Shown here: positions 16,421 through 26,060 of the stretch, one piece after another
Numbering within the stretch: position 1 is the first letter of the stretch
Layout of the letters: each line of letters opens with the position of its first letter
Source: Prevotella sp.
Lineage (GTDB): Bacteria > Bacteroidota > Bacteroidia > Bacteroidales > Bacteroidaceae
Direction: 5' to 3'
Assembly: GCA_017623155.1 (NCBI GenBank)
Contig: JAGAPR010000004.1
Location: forward strand, 124,001-188,000
Length of the DNA stretch: 64,000 nt
The notes under the pieces: model-generated
What the model was told of the DNA's origin: nothing
Database searches by the model: none
The model's input: the letters and a program-made list of their open reading frames with translations, nothing else
Position numbers and translations under genes: made by a program

Positions 16421-18088
16421 ATGTATAGTTCAAAAGAGAATATAAACATACTTACCGCATTGCTGTCTGCGCATGGCGTGGGCAGGGCTGTGGTGTGCCC
16501 CGGGTCGAGAAACGCACCGATAGTGCATAATATGCACGAGGCGGGTATCGAATGCCATGCAGTCACCGACGAGCGCTCGGCCGGATTTTATGCCATCGGC
16601 ATGGCTTTGCGCACGTGTTCGCCTGTTGCCGTGTGCGTGACATCGGGGTCGGCACTGCTCAATCTTGCCCCGGCTGCGGCCGAAGCGCATTATCGTCATC
16701 TGCCGATAATATTCATTTCGGCCGACCGCCCGCCGCAATGGATAGGACAACTCGACGGGCAGACGATGCCGCAGAACGGTGCTTTGAAATCGTTTGTGCG
16801 CCGCAGCGTCTGCATCAACGAGCCTGTCGACGACGAAACCCGGTGGTATTGTCGCCGGTTGGTGAGCGAAGCGTTGCTTGCCATGCAGGGTGTTGCGCAG
16901 GCTCCGGTGCATATCAATGTGCCGATAAGCGAGCCGTTGTTTGAGTTTGATGCTGTTTCACTTCCTGAGATAAAGCCTGTAAAGCTGTTGCGGGCAACAT
17001 CCGTCAGTCCGTCGGTGATGGAATTGTTATCCGCCCGCATGCTTTCCGCGCGGCGGCCGATGATTGTCGCCGGGCAGTATGGATATAACAAGACACTTGC
17101 AAAAGCATTGACAGCGATATCAAAGCGTGTTGTCGTGCTGCAAGAACCGCTCAGCCCGGGACTCGGAAGCGTGCATTTCGATGAGGTGTTGAGTGCGATG
17201 GGCGATACGGGCGATTATCTTCCCGACTTCATTCTGTATGTCGGTGATACGCTGGTGAGCAAGCGCTTGAAGACTTTTTTGCGTCGCGCTGTCGATGCCG
17301 AGACTTGGGCCGTGAGCGAGGATGGTGAAATTCATGATGCGTTTTGCAATCAGACGATGGTCATCGAGGGTTGCGCGGCCGATGTGCTGACTTGTATATC
17401 CGATGATTTGGAACACTTGCCGGCCGGTAGCTTCAGGACACTTTGGCAGTCGGCGCTTGACAAATTCGCCCCATTATCCGCCGGTTTCGTTCCGCGTTAT
17501 TCGCAAATGATGGCCGTGAAGATGTTTGAAACGATGCTCGAAGAATCCGATTACGACTATGATGTGCATTATGCCAACAGCAGCGCGGTGCGACTCGGTT
17601 GTATGTTTGCCAATCATTATATATACGTTAATCGCGGTGTCAATGGCATAGAGGGCTCGCTTTCCACGGCGGCAGGCTTCTCTCTGGCGGGCGAAAGCAT
17701 GACATTCTGCGTCACGGGAGACCTCAGTTTCTTTTATGACAGCAATGCTTTATGGCACGGAAACATCGGAGGTAACCTGCGTGTGCTACTTCTCAACAAT
17801 GCCGGAGGAGGCATATTCCGCACTCTTCCGGGGCTTGAAAGGAGCGGCGTTCGCGACAAGTATGTGGCCGGAGAGCACCGCTCGAGTGCTCATGGTGTAT
17901 GCGATGCACATGACATCGGTTATATATCGGCTCGTAATGCCGATGAACTGGCCGGCAAGATGAATGTCTTTCTGTACAGCGGAACACACCGTCCGCTTGT
18001 GTTTGAGGTTTTTACGGATGCCGAAGACGATGCCGCGGCACTGAAAGAATATCTCGATTACTGTAAAAAAGAGAGTGGAACAAAGTGA
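16421..18088 (+). CDS. menD: SEPHCHC synthase (thiamine-diphosphate enzyme)
   Basis: The 555-residue protein has three-domain TPP-enzyme architecture. The N-terminal PYR domain carries [11 protein letters not shown] (near 24) and the catalytic Glu in [10 protein letters not shown] (near 49). A central domain follows, and the C-terminal PP domain has the metal/diphosphate motif [12 protein letters not shown]...NNAGGGIF (near 431-465). It condenses isochorismate with 2-oxoglutarate. It is preceded by menF and followed by menB after 25 bases, as in many Bacteroidetes men clusters. Confidence 0.95.
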   Translation: MYSSKENINILTALLSAHGVGRAVVCPGSRNAPIVHNMHEAGIECHAVTDERSAGFYAIGMALRTCSPVAVCVTSGSALLNLAPAAAEAHYRHLPIIFISADRPPQWIGQLDGQTMPQNGALKSFVRRSVCINEPVDDETRWYCRRLVSEALLAMQGVAQAPVHINVPISEPLFEFDAVSLPEIKPVKLLRATSVSPSVMELLSARMLSARRPMIVAGQYGYNKTLAKALTAISKRVVVLQEPLSPGLGSVHFDEVLSAMGDTGDYLPDFILYVGDTLVSKRLKTFLRRAVDAETWAVSEDGEIHDAFCNQTMVIEGCAADVLTCISDDLEHLPAGSFRTLWQSALDKFAPLSAGFVPRYSQMMAVKMFETMLEESDYDYDVHYANSSAVRLGCMFANHYIYVNRGVNGIEGSLSTAAGFSLAGESMTFCVTGDLSFFYDSNALWHGNIGGNLRVLLLNNAGGGIFRTLPGLERSGVRDKYVAGEHRSSAHGVCDAHDIGYISARNADELAGKMNVFLYSGTHRPLVFEVFTDAEDDAAALKEYLDYCKKESGTK

Positions 18089-18113
18089 GATAAACAAGCA
18101 AAAGAATATAGAT

Positions 18114-18935
18114 ATGCAATCAAGAGAGTGGAAAAAAATACGTGATTTCGAAGAAATACTGTTTGAAGAATACAACGGTATAGCAAAGATAACAATCAAC
18201 AGGCCGCGCTATCGCAACGCGTTCACGCCGAAAACGACATGGGAATTGTCGCAGGCTTTTGCCATTTGTCGCGAGATGCAGGATATAAGTGTGGTAATTC
18301 TCACCGGTGCGGGCGACAAAGCGTTCTGTTCAGGAGGCGATATGAATGTGAAAGGCCGCGGCGGGTATGTCGATGAAAGCGGCATTCCGCGCCTCAGTGT
18401 GCTCGATGTGCAGATGCAGATACGGCGTCTTCCGAAGCCGGTGATAGCGATGGTGAACGGCTACGCCATCGGCGGAGGACACGTTTTGCATCTTGTCTGC
18501 GACCTGACGATAGCGAGCGATAATGCAATATTCGGTCAGACAGGTCCGAAAGTCGGCTCGTTCGATGCGGGTTTCGGCGCATCATATCTCGCAAGAATTG
18601 TCGGACAGAAGAAAGCAAGGGAGATTTGGTTCCTCTGTCGGCAGTATAGTGCGGAAGAAGCGGAGCGTATGGGACTTGTCAACAAAGTGGTACCTTTCGA
18701 GCGTTTGGAGGACGAATGTGTAGAATGGGCAGAGGTAATGATGGAGCGCAGTCCTCTTGCATTGCGGATGATAAAAGCCGGTCTCAATGCCGAACTTGAC
18801 GGACAGGCCGGTATTCAGGAACTTGCAGGTGACGCAACGATGCTCTATTATTTCCTTGACGAGGCTCAGGAAGGCGGGCGCGCGTTCCTTGAGAAGCGTA
18901 AACCTGACTTCAAAAAATATCCCAAATTGCCGTAA
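18114..18935 (+). CDS. menB: 1,4-dihydroxy-2-naphthoyl-CoA synthase
   Basis: I chose the ATG at 18114 (273 residues, starting [18 protein letters not shown]) because MenB proteins begin with this REW...I..YEDILFE pattern. A longer frame uses a GTG inside menD. The crotonase-fold motifs are [24 protein letters not shown] (oxyanion hole), [19 protein letters not shown] and the MenB-typical [12 protein letters not shown]. It cyclises o-succinylbenzoyl-CoA. MenC follows after 3 bases. Confidence 0.95.
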   Translation: MQSREWKKIRDFEEILFEEYNGIAKITINRPRYRNAFTPKTTWELSQAFAICREMQDISVVILTGAGDKAFCSGGDMNVKGRGGYVDESGIPRLSVLDVQMQIRRLPKPVIAMVNGYAIGGGHVLHLVCDLTIASDNAIFGQTGPKVGSFDAGFGASYLARIVGQKKAREIWFLCRQYSAEEAERMGLVNKVVPFERLEDECVEWAEVMMERSPLALRMIKAGLNAELDGQAGIQELAGDATMLYYFLDEAQEGGRAFLEKRKPDFKKYPKLP

Positions 18936-18938
18936 ACA

Positions 18939-19976
18939 ATGAAATACAAGATAGATATTACGGAGCGAGTGCTCCACTTCAAGCAGCCGGCAGGAACGTC
19001 GCGCGGCATATACACCACTCGCAAGTCGTGGTTTTTGAAACTTACATCTCCCGAAATGCCGGACCGGTGCGGAGTGGGAGAGTGTGCACCTTTGCCCGAT
19101 TTGAGTTGCGATTTCACACCCGAATATGCCAAAACGTTACGCGCTTTGTGCGATAAGTTCGAGCAAGAAGGCATTATCGACTATGCCGTAATGCGTCCTT
19201 ATCCGTCAATGTTGTTCGGCCTTGAAACGGCTTTGGCGCATTTCAATGCAGGAAGCACGGCTTTCTTTGACACAGCTTTCAGCCGCAGCGAAGCCGGAAT
19301 ACCCGTTAACGGTCTTGTGTGGATGGGTTCTTACGATGAGATGCTCGGGCGTATGGAAGACAAGATAGAGCAAGGTTTCCATTGCATCAAACTGAAGATA
19401 GGTGCGATAGACTTTGACATGGAACTTGATTTGTTGCGCCGCATCCGCGAACGGTTTTCACATCGGGAGATGACAATACGCCTTGATGCCAACGGTGCGT
19501 TTACTTTTGACGAGGCATTATATAAACTTGAACTGCTGTCTCAGTATGCGGTACATTCCATTGAGCAACCCATCGCCGCCCGACAGTGGGGAAACATGGC
19601 CGAGCTGTGCCGCGAATCGCCGTTGCCCATTGCCCTCGATGAGGAATTGATAGGCGTAAACGTGACTGATATGAAAGCTCATTTGCTCAATATTATCAAG
19701 CCGGCTTACATCGTTTTGAAGCCGTCTTTGCATGGAGGTATGCGCGGAGTGGAAGAATGGGTGAGTGCGGCAAGGGCTCATGATACAGGGTCTTGGATAA
19801 CAAGTGCGCTGGAAAGCAATGTAGGTCTTAATGCAATCGCACAGCTGACAGCCCGTATTTACGGCGATAGCATACGTGTTCCGCAAGGACTCGGAACCGG
19901 ATTACTCTTTGAAGACAACATCGACAGACCGATCGAATTACGTAAGGACGAGTTATGGTATTGTCCGAATTCTTGA
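18939..19976 (+). CDS. menC: o-succinylbenzoate synthase
   Basis: The 345-residue member of the enolase superfamily has the catalytic Lys pair in CIKLKIGA, metal ligands in RLDANGAFTFDEA and SIEQPIA, and DEELIG followed by IVLKPSLHGG. It dehydrates SHCHC to o-succinylbenzoate. Its 3' end overlaps menE by 22 bases, which implies coupled translation. It is a monofunctional single-domain MenC of normal length. Confidence 0.92.
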   Translation: MKYKIDITERVLHFKQPAGTSRGIYTTRKSWFLKLTSPEMPDRCGVGECAPLPDLSCDFTPEYAKTLRALCDKFEQEGIIDYAVMRPYPSMLFGLETALAHFNAGSTAFFDTAFSRSEAGIPVNGLVWMGSYDEMLGRMEDKIEQGFHCIKLKIGAIDFDMELDLLRRIRERFSHREMTIRLDANGAFTFDEALYKLELLSQYAVHSIEQPIAARQWGNMAELCRESPLPIALDEELIGVNVTDMKAHLLNIIKPAYIVLKPSLHGGMRGVEEWVSAARAHDTGSWITSALESNVGLNAIAQLTARIYGDSIRVPQGLGTGLLFEDNIDRPIELRKDELWYCPNS

Positions 19977-20926
19977 AAGAATGGCGCGACGACTCGCCGA
20001 CTGTCACCGTAAAAACGAGTGGCTCAACCGGTATTCCTAAGCAGATTGCCGTGGAGAAGAACCGTATGGTGGCTTCGGCGCGCATCACTTGTGATTTTCT
20101 CGGCTTGAAACGGGGTGACAGTGCGTTGTTGTGTATGCCTCTTGACTACATAGCAGGTAAGATGATGGTCGTCAGGAGCGAGGTTTGTGGTTTGCGATTG
20201 ATATCCGTCGAGCCGTCGGGACGCCCGTTGCAAGGGCTTGAGGAGGTACCCGATTTTGCCGCAATGACTCCTATGCAGGTGTACAACACGCTTAGCGAGC
20301 CGAAAGAACGCCGCATGTTGACCCGTATCCGCCATCTTATAATCGGCGGCGGAGTGATTGACGATGGCATGGCGGCTGAACTACGGACGTTTCCCAATGC
20401 TGTATGGAGCACTTACGGTATGACGGAAACGCTCTCGCATATAGCCATGCGACGACTTAGCGGCTCGAATGCAAGTGAATGGTATACACCTTTTGAATCG
20501 GTGGGAGTTTCGGTAAATGCCGACGGTTGCCTCATCATTGACGCGCCAAAGGTGTGCGATGACCCGCTGACAACGCGCGATATAGCCGAGATTTTGCCCG
20601 ATGGGCGTCGTTTCCGCATTGTCGGAAGACTCGATAATGTGATAAACAGCGGAGGAATAAAGATACAGGCGGAAGAAGTAGAGCGTCTGTTGAGGCCGCA
20701 TATCCGCTCGCCTTTTATTATAACCAAGCGTAAAGACGCGAAGTTTGGCGAGGCCGTCGCGCTGCTCATGCAGTCGGTTGACGTAGTTACTGCGCGGAAT
20801 GTGTGTCGGCGTGTGCTTCCTCACTATTGGATTCCGCGTTATTATATATCTGTGACAGCTCTGCCGGTAACAGAGACCGGCAAGCCGGCAAGGAAAACGG
20901 CAGAGGAAATTGCTTGTAAGAATTAA
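19955..20926 (+). CDS. menE: o-succinylbenzoate-CoA ligase (short form)
   Basis: The 323-residue AMP-forming acyl-CoA synthetase has the P-loop VKTSGSTGIPKQIAVEK near residue 18, the adenylate motif STYGMTETLSH near 150 and the hinge/C-domain GRLDNVINSGGIKI near 225. The conserved Lys near the C-terminus lies in VTETGKPAR. It lacks about 100 N-terminal residues found in E. coli MenE, as in other Bacteroidetes short forms. It activates o-succinylbenzoate with CoA. It is the last gene of the men run and is followed 4 bases later by a terminator hairpin. menA and menH are not in the window. Confidence 0.9.
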   Translation: MVLSEFLKEWRDDSPTVTVKTSGSTGIPKQIAVEKNRMVASARITCDFLGLKRGDSALLCMPLDYIAGKMMVVRSEVCGLRLISVEPSGRPLQGLEEVPDFAAMTPMQVYNTLSEPKERRMLTRIRHLIIGGGVIDDGMAAELRTFPNAVWSTYGMTETLSHIAMRRLSGSNASEWYTPFESVGVSVNADGCLIIDAPKVCDDPLTTRDIAEILPDGRRFRIVGRLDNVINSGGIKIQAEEVERLLRPHIRSPFIITKRKDAKFGEAVALLMQSVDVVTARNVCRRVLPHYWIPRYYISVTALPVTETGKPARKTAEEIACKN

Positions 20927-20930
20927 ATGA

Positions 20931-20973
20931 ATGTCTGCAACAATGCATACGATTGTTGCAGACATTCTTTTTT
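20931..20973 (+). terminator. intrinsic terminator after menE
   Basis: ATGTCTGCAACAA pairs perfectly with TTGTTGCAGACAT (13 bp, 9-base loop) and is followed by TCTTTTTT. It ends the men run. The convergent glycosidase gene stops 5 bases later, so the hairpin may also act on its transcript, though without a good T tract. Confidence 0.9.
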
Positions 20974-20977
20974 ATAC

Positions 20978-23428
20978 TTATTCAAATTTGATAGAGACCG
21001 GACCGAGAAGTCCCGATGGTAGCAGTGGCGAGTCGGCGGTGAAGAATTTGAAACAACCTACGGTCTTGCGGCCTTTTGACGGGCGCGGCGTGCCGTTGCG
21101 CAGCCAGTCGGGGATAGATTTCATGAAGCGTCCGGCTACGGGTGAGCCCGGCGCATATGAATATATGAACGGTTCAGACCATTCTATGTCATCCGGTTCA
21201 TGCTCATCGCCTATCATCCGGTTGGGCCACAGATTGGTGACGTCTATCTCTATCGTGTTGTTTCCATTGCGCAAAGCCGATGTTATGTCAAGTAGGAAAG
21301 GTGCTTTCCACATCACGGGAAATCCTTTTCCGTTGACGCGCACAGTTGCCATGTTCTTCACTTTGCCGAGACTGAGCACGGCACGGCGGCCGTTCAGCTG
21401 TTTCTTTTTCAGCGTTACGGTGCGGGTGTAGGTGGCTGTGCCTGAGAAATACTTGAGTTCCGGCATCGAGGATGAAGTCCAGTCGAAGAGCGTGTCGGTG
21501 ATGATTGTCGTCGGCTCTTTATCTGACGGGAAAGAGAGACTCCAACCCTTGTCAAGCATTATAGACTCTGCGAAAGCGTTGTTACTGTCAGTGAGCAGAG
21601 CGTTTTCGGCCGTTTTTTCTTTTATGACTTCTGTCATGGCTTGCGCCTGCCGGCTTATGATTATGAAGCGCGAACCGTTTGGTTCTATTGTAATTATGAT
21701 GTTGTCTTTCTCTGGCAGTGAATTCATGGTTACCGAGTAAGGGTCCCACAACTCCATAGACCTGTCTCCGGCAAGATATGCGAGCCTGAGTGTGTCTGCG
21801 ACAGTATTGTCAGTCGGATTGCAGATGAATAGAATGTCGTTGGCTCCGTCCGTGCGGCGGTAGGTCTTGAATCGGTCTGTAATATGGATTTGGTCTTTGG
21901 CCGGCACACCGCGCTGCAACAGCGACTGGCAGCGTGCCATATAGTCGAACAGCGCGCGTGCTCCGCCCGCCTTCCACCATGTCTGCCCGGGCACAAACTG
22001 CGTTCCCCATATTCCAAACGACATTCCCGGCTCGACGTTTGGCCACGGATTGGCTGCACCGGCGTGGAGCATCATGCGGTTGACACCGGTGCAGAAAGCC
22101 CGGTCGCATATCGGTTTGAGCGACTGCGGACCGTCTTTCCATGCGTGTAGCGGCCAGCATGTGAATGCTTCGGCCACAAGCATGGTGCGCTGCGTGTTGC
22201 GCATCACCTTCTCATGGCCTATCATGTCTTTCCATCCCCAGTTAGGCTTCACCCAAAACTCCGTTGCAATAATGGCATTGGGCGAATGTTTGAGTATTTT
22301 GTATATGTCGAGCACGCGGAAAGGTTTCTGTCCGCCCGTGCCGTATGGCTCTATCATTAGTTTCAACCCCGGAGTTTGTTCAACCAATTCGGTCATATAT
22401 CCGTAGTAGTTTTCGGCGAAGAGCGATGTAAGCACGTCTGTGAAGTCTTTGATGAACCGTGCGTTCTCCTCTTTGCTACCGATAATGGCGCGGCCGACGA
22501 TGGCGGGAAGATATGGCATAAGGTCGTATCCCTTGCGTGAACGGAACTCTTCCGGCAGCACGACGCTCCAATCCTGCCCGCCGGCCTCGTAGCTGTCTAT
22601 TTCAATACGGTTGAAAGTGTTGCCTGCCATGTCTCCTGCTATGTCTATCAGCATCTGCGGATAACCGTCCCAGAAGTGCTTTACGGCTTCGCGGCGCATC
22701 TTGTCACATTCCAGTCCCTGTCCCGACACAGGCGACTGAGCCTCGTTGGTCTTGCCGTTGGTGGTGTGGCCGAAACGCAACACTACGGGGTGGGTCTTCA
22801 TTACCGCTGCCATCTGCCGGGGAATGGTCAGCACTCCGTCGGCATTCATGAACTCTGTAATGTCGATTATGTTGTTCTTGTTCACCGTGGAGTCGGCTGG
22901 CATGGCCAAAACTGCGACATCTTCATAGTAATTGTATTTCGAATCGACTTCGGGTCGGGGGAGTATCATCATTTTTTTGCGGGCATCGAACATCGTTTCC
23001 GAGTATACAAGCTTCTGCATCGAGTATTCCGGTGTGACGTTGCCGTATGCGCTTGACGACCATCCCGGACAGTTGTGCGTGCCGAAACTCAGCCCCAATC
23101 GCTTACATTCTTCCATTGCCCAGCGCATCATGGCTTTCCATTTGTCGCTGCCTATGGCGCACGTCGGGTCGCCGACGAGGCTCTGTCTGTCTCCGCCTAT
23201 CTGGAAGTTCTGTACCCCGGCCAGCCCTGCGGCCTTGAAAGCCTCAAGATCTTTTGTTATTCCCTCTTTCGTGACGAGGCCGTCCATCCATTGCCATATT
23301 ATGAGCGGACGGTTCTCGTCCGATGGGTTTAGAAAGGCGTCTCTGTATGTTGTCTGTGCATCGGCTGTCACAGACCAGCCTGTTATGAGCATCATCGCAG
23401 CCGACAGGCATTTTATTATTCTGTTCAT
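20978..23428 (-). CDS. secreted glycoside hydrolase, GH106-like (alpha-L-rhamnosidase family)
   Basis: The 816-residue protein has a signal peptide (about 1-25, ending TADAQ). The start of the mature protein, RPLIIWQWMDGLVTKEGIT then DLEAFKAAGLAGVQNFQIGG, is typical of the GH106-type (alpha/beta)8 domain. GTHNCPGWSSSAYGNVTPE and the later LMIEPYGTGGQKPF and EFWVKPNWGW segments fit the same fold. The C-terminal ~150 residues form a beta-sandwich sugar-binding-like domain (VRVNGKGFPVMWKAPFLLDI). It probably removes rhamnose-like residues from plant or microbial polysaccharide in the periplasm or at the surface. It stands alone, without SusC/SusD partners next to it. Confidence 0.75.
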   Translation of the reverse strand: MNRIIKCLSAAMMLITGWSVTADAQTTYRDAFLNPSDENRPLIIWQWMDGLVTKEGITKDLEAFKAAGLAGVQNFQIGGDRQSLVGDPTCAIGSDKWKAMMRWAMEECKRLGLSFGTHNCPGWSSSAYGNVTPEYSMQKLVYSETMFDARKKMMILPRPEVDSKYNYYEDVAVLAMPADSTVNKNNIIDITEFMNADGVLTIPRQMAAVMKTHPVVLRFGHTTNGKTNEAQSPVSGQGLECDKMRREAVKHFWDGYPQMLIDIAGDMAGNTFNRIEIDSYEAGGQDWSVVLPEEFRSRKGYDLMPYLPAIVGRAIIGSKEENARFIKDFTDVLTSLFAENYYGYMTELVEQTPGLKLMIEPYGTGGQKPFRVLDIYKILKHSPNAIIATEFWVKPNWGWKDMIGHEKVMRNTQRTMLVAEAFTCWPLHAWKDGPQSLKPICDRAFCTGVNRMMLHAGAANPWPNVEPGMSFGIWGTQFVPGQTWWKAGGARALFDYMARCQSLLQRGVPAKDQIHITDRFKTYRRTDGANDILFICNPTDNTVADTLRLAYLAGDRSMELWDPYSVTMNSLPEKDNIIITIEPNGSRFIIISRQAQAMTEVIKEKTAENALLTDSNNAFAESIMLDKGWSLSFPSDKEPTTIITDTLFDWTSSSMPELKYFSGTATYTRTVTLKKKQLNGRRAVLSLGKVKNMATVRVNGKGFPVMWKAPFLLDITSALRNGNNTIEIDVTNLWPNRMIGDEHEPDDIEWSEPFIYSYAPGSPVAGRFMKSIPDWLRNGTPRPSKGRKTVGCFKFFTADSPLLPSGLLGPVSIKFE

Positions 23429-23460
23429 GATTTGTTCTTGATTAGCATTTTATGATTGTG

Positions 23461-23468
23461 CAAATATA
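23461..23468 (-). promoter_or_regulatory. -7 box of the GH106-like gene
   Basis: On the minus strand this reads TATATTTG followed by C, about 33 bases upstream of the ATG. It is a clean TAnnTTTG match. Confidence 0.6.
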
Positions 23469-23585
23469 ATTATAATATGCGATAAAGGCGAAACAACAAC
23501 TGTATATTCATGATAAATACGTCAAAAAGTCGATATGGTCAAACAAAAGGCAGGCAATAATTGTGCTTATCCTGATAATTTTGCG

Positions 23586-23593
23586 TACCTTTG
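23586..23593 (+). promoter_or_regulatory. -7 box of the yhhQ-queF transcript
   Basis: TACCTTTG followed by C lies 110 bases upstream of the yhhQ ATG, with TTG about 22 bases further upstream. The predicted ~100-nt leader is GC-rich and could fold. I looked for and did not find the canonical preQ1-I riboswitch pattern. Confidence 0.55.
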
Positions 23594-23702
23594 CTGCCGC
23601 TGACTGCGCCCGGTCGTGCCATTCCGGCTTTTGCATCAATGATTTCGGCGGGGTGAAATGCCAATGGAGTACTTGACAAACCTCCTTTAATAAAACAAGA
23701 AA

Positions 23703-24383
23703 ATGAAACAGAAAACAACCCAAGTCAGTGTGCTGTTTATGCTTTTCGGCATACTGTTTTGCGTTTGTCTGATTACGGCAAACGTGCTCGAGACAAAGCA
23801 GATGATGTTTGGTCCGGTCAATATCACAGGCGGACTGCTCGTCTTTCCCGTTTCTTATGTTATTAACGATTGCGTGTGTGAGGTGTGGGGATATGCCCGT
23901 GCCCGAATGCTTATATGGACAGGGTTCGCCATGAACTTCATATTCGTGATGTTCGGAGCGCTTGCCGATGCCATTCCCGGAGCGCCATATTGGAGCGGCG
24001 ATGCCGGCTTTCATGCCGTGTTCGGTCTTGCTCCGCGCATAGCGGCTGCCTCGTTTCTCGCCTTTCTCGTCGGCTCTTTCATCAATGCCTATGTCATGAG
24101 CCGTATGAAAGTGCGCTCGGCAGGTCGCAATTTCTCGGCTCGCGCGATAGTGAGCACACTGTTTGGCGAGACGGCCGACTCGTTGATATTCTTCCCGCTG
24201 GCTCTTCTCGGTGTCGTTCCGCTGTCGGAAATGCCATCGCTTATCATCTCGCAGGTGGTTCTCAAAACGCTTTACGAAATGATGGCGCTGCCCGTGACAA
24301 TCAGGGTTGTGCGCTTTATGAAACGCCATGAGGGTGAAGATGTGTACGACAGGGATGCCGATTATGGGATTTTTAAGTTTTAA
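23703..24383 (+). CDS. yhhQ: queuosine precursor transporter, YhhQ family
   Basis: The 226-residue membrane protein has about six hydrophobic segments (10-27, 40-58, 69-88, 111-131, 156-176, 182-198). Family-like features are CLITANVLETKQ near the N-terminus, VFPVSYVINDCVCEVWGY in the second segment and SARAIVSTLFGETADSLIF near 142-160. YhhQ/COG1738 proteins import preQ0 or preQ1 for tRNA queuosine synthesis. QueF, which reduces preQ0 to preQ1, starts 35 bases downstream and supports the assignment. Confidence 0.88.
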   Translation: MKQKTTQVSVLFMLFGILFCVCLITANVLETKQMMFGPVNITGGLLVFPVSYVINDCVCEVWGYARARMLIWTGFAMNFIFVMFGALADAIPGAPYWSGDAGFHAVFGLAPRIAAASFLAFLVGSFINAYVMSRMKVRSAGRNFSARAIVSTLFGETADSLIFFPLALLGVVPLSEMPSLIISQVVLKTLYEMMALPVTIRVVRFMKRHEGEDVYDRDADYGIFKF

Positions 24384-24418
24384 GCAAATAATGAAAAAAG
24401 AATAAAAATAAAACGAAG

Positions 24419-24901
24419 ATGAACGAACAGAGAAAAGACGAAGGTTTGCAGGCATTGGGACAAAAGACCGAATATTCGATGGACTATGCACCGGAGGTGC
24501 TTGAAACGTTTGCCAACAAACATCCGGAGAATGATTATTGGGTGCAATTCAACTGTCCGGAGTTTACATCGCTGTGTCCTATCACGGGGCAGCCCGACTT
24601 TGCCGAGATAAAAATAATGTATATCCCAGATGAGCGCATGGTGGAAAGCAAAAGCCTGAAGCTATACCTTTTCAGCTTCCGCAATCATGGCGATTTTCAT
24701 GAAGACTGCGTGAACAAGATAATGAAAGACCTCGTGCGACTGATGGATCCGAAATATATAGAGGTAATAGGAATATTCACGCCACGTGGCGGCATTAGTA
24801 TCTATCCATATGCCAACTACGGCCGGCCCGGAACAAAGTACGAGCAATTTGCCGAACAGCGGCTTTTCGGCTATGCCGGCACGCCCCGACAGACACGGTG
24901 A
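24419..24901 (+). CDS. queF: NADPH-dependent 7-cyano-7-deazaguanine reductase (preQ0 reductase)
   Basis: The 160-residue protein is the short, type I QueF. The catalytic Cys is C53 in [14 protein letters not shown], with D60 nearby. The NADPH-binding signature [16 protein letters not shown] starts at residue 76, and HED follows at 94-96. It reduces preQ0 to preQ1 in queuosine synthesis. queD, queE and queC are not in the window. No terminator is seen right after the gene. The next plus-strand terminator is at 25518-25552, beyond the convergent HD-domain gene. Confidence 0.93.
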   Translation: MNEQRKDEGLQALGQKTEYSMDYAPEVLETFANKHPENDYWVQFNCPEFTSLCPITGQPDFAEIKIMYIPDERMVESKSLKLYLFSFRNHGDFHEDCVNKIMKDLVRLMDPKYIEVIGIFTPRGGISIYPYANYGRPGTKYEQFAEQRLFGYAGTPRQTR

Positions 24902-24949
24902 CGCCTTACAGCGCAGCTTGCCGGTATGCACTCCGGGTGTGTCGATGGG

Positions 24950-25492
24950 TTAATCTTCGCCGAACATCCTTGCCCATGCCATGAAGCGGGCCACGCTCTC
25001 GCCACCGAATTTTTCAAGACTGCGTGCCGTTTGTTCAACGGTTCGCTCACGCTCGGGATGCGATTTGGAGAAAAACTTGTCGGCATAGCACACCAAAATC
25101 TCCTCGGGAGTCTCAGGTGTGAAGTCTTGAAGCGGTAGCGGAAGACCTTGCGCGGCAATAGCCTCGCGTGTTATCCCCGTGCCGGTGTGCCGTTCGCACA
25201 CTCTTGCATGGTGCGGCAGCCCGTCAGCTCTCAGCAGTTCGGCACCGTTGAAACCGTGTTTTATGTACGGGTCTTTGCCGTGGCAGTGTATTCCCGGTGC
25301 ATCTGTCGTGAATATGCCTATGTCGTGCAGCATGGCGGCCTCTTCCACGAAAGTCCGGTCGAAAGCCATTTGTGGATTGCGGTCGGCAATGAGCAGGGCC
25401 CTGCGTGCCACGTCGCTGCTATGACGTATGAGCAGACGTTTCAGTTCGTTGTCTTCCGGATAATACTTGTCTATGATGTTTCGATAGTCCAT
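24950..25492 (-). CDS. HD-domain phosphohydrolase-like protein
   Basis: I chose the ATG at 25492 (180 residues, MDYRNIIDKYYPEDNEL) because it starts at the conserved part. The longer frame back to 25681 adds low-quality sequence that overlaps the leader hairpin and promoter. The HD signature is H24 in LIRHSSDVARRAL and H56-D57 in AAMLHDIGIF, followed by HGFNGAELLRADG and CERHTGTG with further histidines. Proteins of this size often act on nucleotides or phosphate monoesters, but the substrate is unknown. It converges on queF with a 48-base gap. Confidence 0.8.
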   Translation of the reverse strand: MDYRNIIDKYYPEDNELKRLLIRHSSDVARRALLIADRNPQMAFDRTFVEEAAMLHDIGIFTTDAPGIHCHGKDPYIKHGFNGAELLRADGLPHHARVCERHTGTGITREAIAAQGLPLPLQDFTPETPEEILVCYADKFFSKSHPERERTVEQTARSLEKFGGESVARFMAWARMFGED

Positions 25493-25517
25493 TATATGGT
25501 CGATTAAATTTTTATTT

Positions 25518-25552
25518 GCCGTCTTGCGTTGATGCGAGGCGGCATTTTTTTT
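25518..25552 (+). terminator. plus-strand terminator inside the leader of the minus-strand HD gene
   Basis: GCCGTCTTGC pairs with GCGAGGCGGC (10 bp using two U-G pairs, 6-base loop) and is followed by A and eight Ts on the plus strand. On the minus strand the same positions become two A-C mismatches and there is no T tract, so the signal is oriented plus. The nearest upstream plus-strand gene is queF. Confidence 0.7.
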
Positions 25553-25558
25553 ATGCTG

Positions 25559-25566
25559 CAAAAATA
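25559..25566 (-). promoter_or_regulatory. -7 box of the HD-domain gene
   Basis: On the minus strand this reads TATTTTTG followed by C, about 67 bases upstream of the chosen ATG. It lies downstream of the longer frame's start, which supports the shorter protein. Confidence 0.5.
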
Positions 25567-25629
25567 ATGAAAAACAATGTAATATGGGAGATGGAAGATG
25601 GAAAATGTAAGATGCCGGATGTAGATTGT

Positions 25630-26060
25630 ATTTTAACATCTTATACACTCTTTTGTTAAATATACATAAATAAACTGTCAAGATTTAATATGTTAACGTC
25701 TCTGAGAATGCCCGTCGTCTGAAAAAAAGTTCTCGAGCACGCAAATAAGCGAATTATGGAGCACTTTACGTAAAACATTGTATATGAAATTGTTATGACG
25801 ATTTTCACCGTTTTTTATTGCATTAAAAACCGTCTTGTTTTCCAATTAGGCCGTAAACGCAGTGCAATTACGGCCTTATTACAAGGCAAAAATGTACGAA
25901 AAGGAGAAAAGGCCGACATCCGACTGTTTACAAATATTAAACAACAACCTTAAAGGTTAAATATTTTAAGTTAATAAAACCTACTTCACGAAAATATTTT
26001 GTGCCGATTTTTTACTTTCCGTTTATATATTTTAAGTTAAACGAGAGATTGAAGTGTTAA
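25630..26060 (-). repeat. repeat family R, copy C (short core)
   Basis: This is an R element in reverse orientation. It keeps the left arm (minus strand: TTAACACTTCAATC..., GTAGGTTTTATTAACTTAAA) and the right module (GTAAAGTGCTCCATAATTCG, TGCTCGAGAACTTTTTTTCA, GACGACGGGCATTCTC). The core has only two GGCC units, a single hairpin GGCCGTAA...TTACGGCC, where other copies have four. It lies between the HD gene (minus) and lptD (plus), upstream of both. The remaining 26061-26290 is AT-rich, holds a palindrome GAAAGGAAATTCCTTTC, and shows nothing else I can name. Confidence 0.9.

Noticed and set aside
18075..18113. GTG at 18075 as the menB start
   Set aside because: It lies inside menD and adds 13 residues not seen at the start of MenB proteins. 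The ATG at 18114 begins at the conserved REW motif.
23594..23702. preQ1 riboswitch in the yhhQ-queF leader
   Set aside because: The genes make it a tempting place, and the leader is GC-rich, but I could not find the short H-type pseudoknot pattern of preQ1-I or a clear preQ1-II/III layout. A covariance-model scan would decide.
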